7,223 nt of DNA from NCBI GenBank assembly GCA_937859825.1, contig CALMAP010000235.1, forward strand, positions 1 through 7,223, read 5' to 3'. This DNA comes from an uncultured Terriglobus sp. (GTDB lineage: Bacteria; Acidobacteriota; Terriglobia; Terriglobales; Acidobacteriaceae). This document shows, piece after piece, positions 1 through 5,341 of this stretch. The position numbers were made by a program, and so were the translations under genes. Under the pieces are notes generated by a model. The model ran no database searches. It saw only the letters and a list, made by a program, of their open reading frames with translations, and had not been told where the DNA came from. The stretch's first letter is position 1, and each line of letters starts with the position of its first letter.

Positions 1-4
1 ACCT

Positions 5-72
5 TGAGGAGCGCACCTTCCTACCATTGTCATCCTGAGGAGTACACCTCCCACCATTGTCATCCTGAGGAG
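5..72 (+). repeat. Short tandem of a ~30-nt unit at the left edge of the repeat array
   Basis: TGAGGAG recurs at 5-11, 36-42 and 66-72, a period of 31 and then 30 nt. The two complete units share a CACCT-CC-ACCATTGTCATC tail with few differences. The CATTGTCATCCTGAGGAG part is the left end of the interspersed repeat family seen elsewhere in this window, so this looks like local tandem duplication of a truncated family member. The window begins inside the array, so its true left end is unknown. Confidence 0.6.
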
Positions 73-160
73 CGGAGCGACGAAGGATCTGCTTTCCCTC
101 GTAGCTGCACACCCGCTTCGGGAAGGAAGCAGGTCCTTCGCTTCGCTCAGGATGACAATG
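55..160. repeat. Facing pair of interspersed repeat copies (potential long hairpin)
   Basis: A forward copy at 55-95 (CATTGTCATCCTGAGGAG, then CGAAGGATCTGCTT) faces a reverse copy at 126-160 (AAGCAGGTCCTTCG, then CTCAGGATGACAATG). The two arms are complementary over about 33 bases with small bulges, around a loop of about 30 nt. Paired copies of this kind resemble REP/BIME-type extragenic palindromes. No gene is supported here: short open frames across it translate the repeat itself (HCHPEERSDEGS-like) and have no coding character. Confidence 0.75.
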
Positions 161-172
161 TGTGGTGGGTGC

Positions 173-205
173 GGGAAGCAGGTCCTTCACTTCGCTCAAA
201 ATGAA
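173..205 (-). repeat. Decayed reverse-oriented copy of the interspersed repeat
   Basis: GGAAGCAGGTCCTTC followed by ACTTCGCTCA and AAATGA matches the reverse-oriented family member at 126-160, but it diverges where the others read GGATGACA. It begins 47 nt after the previous copy and ends about 50 nt before the GIY-YIG start codon. Any promoter for that gene would have to overlap or follow it. Confidence 0.6.
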
Positions 206-241
206 AGATTCGACTCAGACTGGCAAAGTTGAGATCGCAAT

Positions 242-247
242 GGAGAG
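242..247 (+). promoter_or_regulatory. Shine-Dalgarno site for the GIY-YIG gene
   Basis: GGAGAG lies 9 nt before the ATG at 257. This supports ATG 257 as the start; the overlapping frame that begins at 162 has no such support. Confidence 0.6.
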
Positions 248-256
248 ACGAACAGA

Positions 257-637
257 ATGCCTCGAAGCGACAAAGTCTACTACGTCTACATCGTCGCAAG
301 CCGCAGCCGCACGCTGTACATCGGCGTCACGGGCGAGATCGAGTTACGCCTCGCGCAGCACCGCAGCGGAACCGTTGAAGGCTTCCCGAAGCCGTACCGC
401 TGCCATCGCCTGGTGTATCTGGAACGGTTTGCCTACATCAACAACGCCATTGCACGTGAGAAGCAGCTGAAGGGCTGGCTGCGTGCCCGGAAAGTGGCGC
501 TCATCGAGCAAGAGAACCCAACGTGGGAAGACCTGAGTGCCGGCTGGGGTAAGCCTGCCGCCAGGTATGACTGGCGTGCCGAAGAAGAAGCAAAGCAGGT
601 CCTTCGTCGCTCCGCTCCTCAGGATGACAATGATTAG
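257..637 (+). CDS. GIY-YIG nuclease-domain protein (UPF0213/YhbQ-like)
   Basis: A 126-residue protein with a compact single-domain GIY-YIG fold. The first motif appears as YYVYIV (residues 8-13) and the second as LYIGVT (20-25). The conserved arginine is R31 in ELRLAQHR, followed by the family signature AREKQLKGW (66-74), with E68 as the likely metal-binding glutamate, and the closing NPTWEDLS (87-94). Family members are small, soluble, putative DNA endonucleases; the cellular role of this subgroup is poorly defined. The domain ends near residue 94, whereas members commonly stop at about 90-100. The extra tail runs to 126, and its last 15 or so residues (AKQVLRRSAPQDDND) are the translation of an interspersed repeat copy whose end supplies the stop context. 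The start is ATG 257, preceded by GGAGAG. Repeat copies lie on both sides of the gene. The R-M gene begins 91 nt downstream on the same strand; co-transcription is possible but not shown. Confidence 0.9.
   Translation: MPRSDKVYYVYIVASRSRTLYIGVTGEIELRLAQHRSGTVEGFPKPYRCHRLVYLERFAYINNAIAREKQLKGWLRARKVALIEQENPTWEDLSAGWGKPAARYDWRAEEEAKQVLRRSAPQDDND
591..632 (-). repeat. Interspersed repeat copy forming the 3' end of the GIY-YIG gene
   Basis: CAAAGCAGGTCCTTCGTCGC, then CTCAGGATGACAATG, is a reverse-oriented family member with small internal insertions. It lies inside the reading frame and encodes the final residues before the TAG at 635-637. With the forward copy at 671-705 it makes an inverted pair around a loop of about 40 nt. 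This could fold in the transcript between the two genes and act as a terminator-like or 3'-end-stabilising structure (inference). Confidence 0.8.
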
Positions 638-670
638 GAGGACAAACCGCACGTAACCGCTCTCCAACAC

Positions 671-705
671 CTTGTCATCCTGAGCGGAGCGAAGGACCTG
701 CTTCC
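671..705 (+). repeat. Forward interspersed repeat copy between the GIY-YIG and R-M genes
   Basis: CTTGTCATCCTGAGCGGAGC followed by GAAGGACCTGCTTCC is the cleanest family member in the window. It lies 24 nt before the first possible start of the R-M gene. The 91-nt gap between the two genes contains little besides this repeat, and I see no convincing promoter or Shine-Dalgarno site for the downstream gene. Confidence 0.8.
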
Positions 706-728
706 CGCGCGACGGCCCCGTTCTGCGC

Positions 729-3700
729 ATGCAGCATCCCATATCGTCATGCAATCATCGTCTCGTGCCGAAACTCACCACAAACCCTGTGCACCAGTAC
801 CTTACCGGCATGCGCACGGCACATGCTCTCGGCGCACATACGGCAGAGACGACGTTCTACACCCCGTTTGCCAATCTGCTCAACAGCGTAGGCGAAGGTC
901 TCAAGCCACGTGTCTTCTTTCAGGCACACCCGGGCTCCCATGGCGCTGGCATTGTGGATGGCGGCCTCTACCCGCTCACTCGCAAAATGCAGAAAAGCCC
1001 GCTGCCGAACCAGAAGCCTGAGCGTGGAGCAGTCGAGATCAAGCCTGCCGGAACCAGCATGGAGGTGCTCGCGCAGTCCTCGCAGGTACGCAAATACCTT
1101 GAGGCCTACGGCCTGTGCCTCATCAGCAACTACCATCAGTTCCGGCTGCTTGACTGGTACGGTGGTGCGCCGCGCACGCTCGAATCCTATGACATCACCG
1201 CCAATGCAGGTGATCTCTGGACGCTCCCGGTCCAGGAGCTGACCGAAAAACACCAGGGGACGCTCCCTGACTTTCTGGCTCGCGTCCGGAGCCGCAAGGG
1301 TCCGCTCAGCAAGGCGGAAGAGGTCGCGTGGCTGATCGCCTCCTACGCACGCGAGGCACGTGCCCGTGCCGAGTCGCACCCGCTCGCTGCGTTCGCCGCC
1401 GTCAAAACCGCTCTGCAGGAGTCACTCGGGATTACCTTCGAAGGCGACAAGGGCGAGAACTTCTTTCTCTCCACCCTCATCCAGACGCTCTTCTATGGCA
1501 TCTTCTCCGCGTGGATTCTCTGGCGGCGGTCACCCGACTTCACAGCCCATGGTGGCGCGTTCAACTGGCGTTTCTCTGCGGACTACCTGCGCATTCCCGT
1601 TCTTCGCACCCTGTTCGAACTCGTCTCCCAGCGTGGCGCACTCAACACCGTGCAGATCATTGAAGTACTCAACCACGCAAACGACGCGCTCAACCGCGTC
1701 GAGCGCGACTTCTTCACCACTTTCCGCGAAGAAGAGGCCGTGCAGTACTTCTACGAACCGTTCCTCAAAGCGTTTGACCCGGAGCTTCGCAAACAGCTTG
1801 GTGTCTGGTACACCCCGCGCGAGATCGTCCGCTACATGGTCGAACGCGTGGACCATCTGCTGCGTACCGAACTGAATGAGCCGCTTGGCCTGGCCAGCCC
1901 CAACGTGCAGGTGCTCGACCCCTGTTGCGGCACCGGTGCCTACCTTGTGGAGGTGCTGCACCGCATCGAACGCACCCTGCGCGAACAGGCAGGCGACGAC
2001 GATGCCCTGGTCGGTGCCGACCTGCGCCGCGCCGCAACCACCCGCATCTTTGGCTTTGAGATCATGCCGGCACCCTTTGTGATCGCGCACCTGCAGATTG
2101 CGCAGTTGCTTGAAGACGCAAAGGCCTCACTGACGGAAGACCAGCGTGCCCTGGTCTATCTCACCAACGCCCTTACCGGCTGGGTGCCGGTGCGGCACCC
2201 GCAATCCAACTTCGGCTTTCCGGCATTTACGCAGGAGCGTGACGCGGCAGAGGCCGTGAAGCAGGCTGACACCATCCTCGTCATCCTCGGCAATCCACCC
2301 TACAACGGCTATGCCGGTATCGCCCAGGTGGAAGAAGAACGCGGCCTGACCACCGCCTACCGCGAGCAGCTTCCCGGCCTGGCCGCACCACAAGGGCAAG
2401 GCCTGAATGATCTATACGTCCGCTTCTTTCGTATCGCGGAGCGGAGAGTGGTGGGGGACGGCCAGGCTAGAGGCAATCGGAACGGACGCGGTCTTATCTC
2501 GTTCATCTCCAACAATGCATGGCTGGATGGCCTGTCGCACGTCTCCATGCGCGCCCGCTACCTGCGCGAGTTCCAGTCCATCTACATTGACAATCTGAAC
2601 GGCGACAAGTACCGCACCGGCAAGACCACACCCGACGGCAAGCCTGACCCAAGTGCCTTCTCGACATCCCAGAACCGCGAAGGCATCCAGGTCGGCACGG
2701 CCATAGCTACACTTGTTCGCACTGGCTCCCGGAGTACAAACCACACCAACGCCCAAGGTTTGTCATCCCGTAGCGAAGCGGAGGGATCTGCTTCTGTGCC
2801 TGCCGATTCCCTAGTCGAACCGTTTATCCGGCTTCGTGAACTATGGGGCACCCATAAGCTCTCGAACTTAGACCGTGAGGCAAAGCGAGAAACTACTCCC
2901 GCCTATGACGATATTCGACCCGCTTTCGCATTGAGCTTTCCTTTTGGACAGAGAAAGCATGCTTCGACGTACACAACTTGGCCGCGTTTACCTGAAATCT
3001 TCCCAACATCTTTTCCTGGCATTAAAACCAGCCGTGACTCACTACTTGTCGATATCGACCGTGAAAGGCTTGAGAAGCGTATACGTCTCTACTTAAATTC
3101 GGGTGAATCCGACACGGTGGTTGCCGCCAATCTTCCCTCTGCAATGGAAGCACGTCCCCGCTTCGATCCGTTCGCTGCCCGGCACAAGCTGCTAGAGAGC
3201 GGCTTCCGGCCGTGGCAGGTTATCACCTATTCATATCGGCCCTTTGATGTGCGCTGGCTTTATTGGGAGCCTCGCACAAAGCTGCTAGATGAAAAACGTG
3301 AGGAGTATCTGGGCTGGACAGTTTTTCCAACCTTTACATTGATTGCCCAGCAGAAAACAAGAACTGTCGCCAGCCCTGCGCAAATCGTGACTTCGCCCGC
3401 GTGCTTGGACTTAATGGATCGCGGCGCGACATGCTTTCCAATATCCGGGTTAGCTGAGGCCAACTTCGACTGGGTTAATGGGAGAAACAACCGCCAAAGC
3501 GGACCAGTCAGGTTCTTATGCCCCAATTTTAGTGATGCTGCCGAGGATTACGTCGCGAGCTTCTCCATCCTAGGTGATCCAGGAAGGGATGCCGTTCAGT
3601 TCGAGAAAGCATCGCAGCCTCTTTTCTTCCATGCTCTAGCTGTTATGCACGCCCAACAATACCGGACAGAAAACGCCGGTGCTTTGCTGGTGGACTGGCC

Positions 3701-4325
3701 TCGTATTCCTCTGCCTGCGTACTTTGCGGACCTAGCTCGCTCCGCTGAGTTAGGCCGCCGACTCGCCGAACTTCTTAATCCAGAATCGGAGATCAAGCTG
3801 CAGGAGGAGTGGAGCTTCCTCGCTCGTCTCTACCTCCCTGCCGAAGTACCTGACAGCACCCGGGAGCGCGACCGCAACAACGCCGCGCGCTTCGCCGTGA
3901 CCGCCGGTTGGGGTCGCGCTGGCCAGGGCAATACCGTGATGCCATCACGCGGCCACGCCCCCGAACGCGACTGGACCGAAAAGGAGCGGGAACGCCTTCG
4001 TACGCTTGCAGCGGCGCAGTCGCTTTCGTTTGAGGAGGTGGTGGAACTGCTTGGCGGCCGTTGCGTGGACGTGTACCTGAACCGCAAGAGCCACTGGGCC
4101 GCCGTGCCTGTAAAGGTCTGGCAGTACACCCTGGGCGGCTACCAAGTGCTGAAAAAGTGGCTCAGCTACCGGGAAGAACCTCTGCTCGGTGGTCCGCTGC
4201 ACGAGGACGCAGCCCGCTCCTTTGCCCAGGTGGTGCGCCGCATTGCAGCCATCCTGCTCATGGGTCCCGCGCTGGACAGAAGTTATGCAGCCATTGTGCC
4301 GACAGCGACCGGGCTGCCGAAGTAG
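729..4325 (+). CDS. Single-chain restriction-modification enzyme: PD-(D/E)XK nuclease, N6-adenine methyltransferase, type ISP-like specificity region
   Basis: A 1,198-residue protein expected to methylate adenine in a specific DNA site and cut unmodified DNA. The N-terminus has a candidate nuclease centre, D77 in GIVDGG and E103-x-K105 in AVEIKPAG, followed by the helix SSQVRKYLEAYG. A helical stretch leads to FYEPFLKAFDPELRKQLG and VWYTP (341-363), the usual lead-in to N6-methylases. SAM-binding motif I is DPCCGTG (397-403) and the catalytic motif IV is NPPY (522-525). The C-terminal third resembles type ISP (LlaBIII-like) specificity regions, ending in VKVWQYTLGGYQVLKKWLSY and RRIAAILLMGPALD. 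No Walker-type helicase is visible between nuclease and methylase, unlike LlaBIII, so it should act more like a type IIG enzyme (inference). The start is uncertain: ATG 729 has no Shine-Dalgarno site, and GTG 765 would begin directly at the conserved NPVHQYL region. Oddities are an in-frame repeat at about residues 677-690 and lower GC in much of 2690-3790. An orphan methyltransferase is the alternative if the nuclease is inactive. Confidence 0.88.
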   Translation: MQHPISSCNHRLVPKLTTNPVHQYLTGMRTAHALGAHTAETTFYTPFANLLNSVGEGLKPRVFFQAHPGSHGAGIVDGGLYPLTRKMQKSPLPNQKPERGAVEIKPAGTSMEVLAQSSQVRKYLEAYGLCLISNYHQFRLLDWYGGAPRTLESYDITANAGDLWTLPVQELTEKHQGTLPDFLARVRSRKGPLSKAEEVAWLIASYAREARARAESHPLAAFAAVKTALQESLGITFEGDKGENFFLSTLIQTLFYGIFSAWILWRRSPDFTAHGGAFNWRFSADYLRIPVLRTLFELVSQRGALNTVQIIEVLNHANDALNRVERDFFTTFREEEAVQYFYEPFLKAFDPELRKQLGVWYTPREIVRYMVERVDHLLRTELNEPLGLASPNVQVLDPCCGTGAYLVEVLHRIERTLREQAGDDDALVGADLRRAATTRIFGFEIMPAPFVIAHLQIAQLLEDAKASLTEDQRALVYLTNALTGWVPVRHPQSNFGFPAFTQERDAAEAVKQADTILVILGNPPYNGYAGIAQVEEERGLTTAYREQLPGLAAPQGQGLNDLYVRFFRIAERRVVGDGQARGNRNGRGLISFISNNAWLDGLSHVSMRARYLREFQSIYIDNLNGDKYRTGKTTPDGKPDPSAFSTSQNREGIQVGTAIATLVRTGSRSTNHTNAQGLSSRSEAEGSASVPADSLVEPFIRLRELWGTHKLSNLDREAKRETTPAYDDIRPAFALSFPFGQRKHASTYTTWPRLPEIFPTSFPGIKTSRDSLLVDIDRERLEKRIRLYLNSGESDTVVAANLPSAMEARPRFDPFAARHKLLESGFRPWQVITYSYRPFDVRWLYWEPRTKLLDEKREEYLGWTVFPTFTLIAQQKTRTVASPAQIVTSPACLDLMDRGATCFPISGLAEANFDWVNGRNNRQSGPVRFLCPNFSDAAEDYVASFSILGDPGRDAVQFEKASQPLFFHALAVMHAQQYRTENAGALLVDWPRIPLPAYFADLARSAELGRRLAELLNPESEIKLQEEWSFLARLYLPAEVPDSTRERDRNNAARFAVTAGWGRAGQGNTVMPSRGHAPERDWTEKERERLRTLAAAQSLSFEEVVELLGGRCVDVYLNRKSHWAAVPVKVWQYTLGGYQVLKKWLSYREEPLLGGPLHEDAARSFAQVVRRIAAILLMGPALDRSYAAIVPTATGLPK
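2758..2796 (+). repeat. Interspersed repeat copy in frame inside the R-M gene
   Basis: GTTTGTCATCCCGTAGCGAA, then GCGGAGGGATCTGCTTCTG, belongs to the same family as 55-95 and 671-705, with a variant middle (CCCGTAGCGAAGCGGAG). It is read through in frame as GLSSRSEAEGSAS, about residues 677-689. It sits between two conserved blocks, IQVGTAIATLVRTG (ending at residue 666) and RLRELWG (701-707). Without the insertion these two blocks would be expected to lie much closer together. Confidence 0.75.
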
Positions 4326-4494
4326 CCCCCAATCTCACTGTCAAGCCCCTGCATGACCTAAGTCCATTCGGCACAACTGCTTAGGGCTGGCACGAAACCC
4401 TGGTGCGTGGCATAGACTGGAGGAACCAGGGCGGGTCCTGTCAAAGCCACGGCAGAGTTCACTATTTCCAGGACAGTTCCGATGCGGGGACTTC

Positions 4495-4559
4495 GTAAGT
4501 TCCATGGTTGCAGAAATTTACGCGTAAGTTCCTGCGGTGGAGGAACTTACAGGAACTTC
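4495..4559. promoter_or_regulatory. Inverted-repeat cluster (GTAAGTTCC half-sites), possible operator or RNA structure
   Basis: A perfect 10-bp inverted repeat, GTAAGTTCCT (4524-4533) and AGGAACTTAC (4541-4550), is separated by 7 nt (GCGGTGG). An extra direct half-site, GTAAGTTCC, lies at 4495-4503, and a near-copy of the inverted half, GGAACTTCT, at 4552-4560. The dyad could bind a dimeric regulator with outer half-sites, or fold as an RNA hairpin. It has no trailing T-run, so it is not a typical intrinsic terminator. It lies about 160 nt before the jag start codon. The function is unknown; the symmetry itself is read directly from the sequence. Confidence 0.55.
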
Positions 4560-4659
4560 TCGGACGCGATCCTTTGGAATGAGGAATTTGCGTGCGGGAT
4601 ACAGGGCAGGGTGTGCTGGTGGTGCGTCCGCTTGTGGCATGTTCGCTAGAATCGAAGCA

Positions 4660-4675
4660 GGCCTGATTGCAGGCC
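4660..4675. repeat. Short hairpin overlapping the alternative jag start
   Basis: GGCCTG (4660-4665) pairs with CAGGCC (4670-4675) around the loop ATTG. The alternative TTG start (4667) of jag sits partly in the loop and partly in the right arm. This argues mildly for the downstream ATG 4709 as the real start. Confidence 0.3.
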
Positions 4676-4692
4676 GCAACGATACCAGCGCC

Positions 4693-4698
4693 AGAGGA
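4693..4698 (+). promoter_or_regulatory. Shine-Dalgarno site for jag
   Basis: AGAGGA lies 10 nt before ATG 4709. It decides in favour of that start over the in-frame TTG 4667 and GTG 4700, which have no comparable upstream purine-rich motif at good spacing. Confidence 0.5.
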
Positions 4699-4708
4699 CG
4701 TGACGCAC

Positions 4709-5311
4709 ATGCAGGATCTTGCCACAGCCGCGAAGCAGACAGCCGAACTGCTGAAGACTCTAACCGCGGACGGCGGTTTGCGCCTGAAGTACCGCATCGT
4801 TGCGGGCGCGGGCGCGGCCGATCCGGATGGGTTGGAAGACCGGTTGATTTACGTGGACATCAGTGGTCCGGATGCGCACCTGCTGACCGATCGCGATGGC
4901 GAGATGCTGCGCGCGCTGGAGCACCTTGCGGCCAAGACGCTGCGGCTGGAACCGGACGAGCATGACCGCGTCTCGTTCGACTCAGACAACTTCAAGGCCG
5001 ACCGCGCCGCCGACCTGCGCGAGATGGCGGAGCGCGGCGTGAACTACGTGCGCGACCGTGAGAAGCCCTGGAGCTTTGAGCCGATGAGCTCGCGTGAGCG
5101 CAGACTGCTGCACCTGATCCTGAAGACGCATGAAGACCTGCGCACGGAGTCGAGTGGAGAAGGTCCTCGCCGTTTTGTGGTGCTGTATCCGAAGGACATG
5201 CCCTCGCGCCCGGAGTCCAGATCGGACTCGCGGTCAGGTTCGCGCCGGGATTCGCGGCCGGACTCGCGCAACCGCGCCGACGAGATTGCCAAGCGCTTCC
5301 GGCGGCGGTAG
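4709..5311 (+). CDS. jag: Jag/KhpB-type KH-R3H RNA-binding protein
   Basis: A 200-residue protein from ATG 4709; an in-frame TTG at 4667 would add 14 residues. Jag (KhpB/EloR, SpoIIIJ-associated) proteins bind RNA through KH and R3H domains and, where studied in Gram-positives, affect cell elongation and division. A KH-like segment runs from about IYVDISG (46-52) to the helix LRALEHLAAKTL. The R3H domain follows, with FEPMSSRERRLLH carrying the R131-x3-H135 signature and then GEGPRRFVVLYP, very like other Jag proteins. The loop that is normally GxxG in KH reads DRDG (61-64), so its first glycine is lost. The C-terminus (166-189) is six tandem tetrapeptides of the form SRx(D/E/G), and the protein ends in a basic KRFRRR. 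The N-terminal Jag_N domain found in some family members is absent. mnmE follows after 30 nt in the same direction, the usual neighbour. yidC, commonly just upstream, is not present in the window. Confidence 0.85.
   Translation: MQDLATAAKQTAELLKTLTADGGLRLKYRIVAGAGAADPDGLEDRLIYVDISGPDAHLLTDRDGEMLRALEHLAAKTLRLEPDEHDRVSFDSDNFKADRAADLREMAERGVNYVRDREKPWSFEPMSSRERRLLHLILKTHEDLRTESSGEGPRRFVVLYPKDMPSRPESRSDSRSGSRRDSRPDSRNRADEIAKRFRRR
5204..5275 (+). repeat. Six tandem 12-nt units coding an SR-rich tail in Jag
   Basis: Six consecutive 12-nt units, five beginning TCGCG and one TCCAG, lie in frame and encode SRPE, SRSD, SRSG, SRRD, SRPD and SRNR. The unit length keeps the frame, so copy number can vary without breaking the gene. 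The peptide is charged, low in complexity and probably disordered. Confidence 0.85.
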
Positions 5312-5341
5312 CGCTGTGAGCGCTCCGCTGCGGTTGGTGCT

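Larger units (their letters stand above)
4326..4708. other. Gene-free region between the R-M gene and jag
   Basis: About 380 nt without a supportable gene; short frames here lack family features. It contains three weak or moderate secondary structures. CCTAAG (4357-4362) pairs with CTTAGG (4380-4385). CCCTGGT (4398-4404) pairs with ACCAGGG (4425-4431) across a 20-nt loop; this is the best terminator-like candidate for the R-M gene, though no T-tract follows. GGCCTG (4660-4665) pairs with CAGGCC (4670-4675) just upstream of jag. The strongest element, the GTAAGTTCC cluster at 4495-4559, is listed separately. A promoter for jag-mnmE probably lies here, but I cannot place it with confidence. Confidence 0.5.

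Noticed and set aside
4..204. Open frame of 66 codons through the repeat array
   Set aside because: It only translates the repeats (HCHPEE..., LRFAQDDN-like). It has no Shine-Dalgarno site, no domain, and is a known type of false gene call over this kind of repeat.
1..205. CRISPR array
   Set aside because: The repeats occur in both orientations, vary in length and sequence, lack uniform unique spacers, and no cas genes are present.
162..470. 102-codon + strand frame overlapping the GIY-YIG gene
   Set aside because: It lies out of frame with a clear GIY-YIG domain, has low-complexity Ser/Ala/Arg composition, and has no recognisable family.
344..754. 136-codon - strand frame opposite the GIY-YIG gene
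   Set aside because: It is antisense to a well-supported gene and partly made of repeat sequence.
747..1379. 210-codon - strand frame opposite the start of the R-M gene
   Set aside because: It is antisense to conserved R-M coding sequence and has the composition expected of a GC-rich shadow frame.
4524..4550. LexA/SOS box
   Set aside because: The half-site order and spacing (GTTC-N-GAAC with a long centre) do not match the GAAC-N4-GTTC form, and neither neighbouring gene is a typical SOS gene.
4647..4652. TAGAAT as a -10 box for jag
   Set aside because: No acceptable -35 hexamer is found 16-18 nt upstream, so a single hexamer is not enough to call a promoter.
4537..4965. 142-codon + strand frame overlapping the start of jag
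   Set aside because: It starts inside the inverted-repeat loop, is rich in Arg/Gly/Cys, overlaps jag in another frame and shows no family features.
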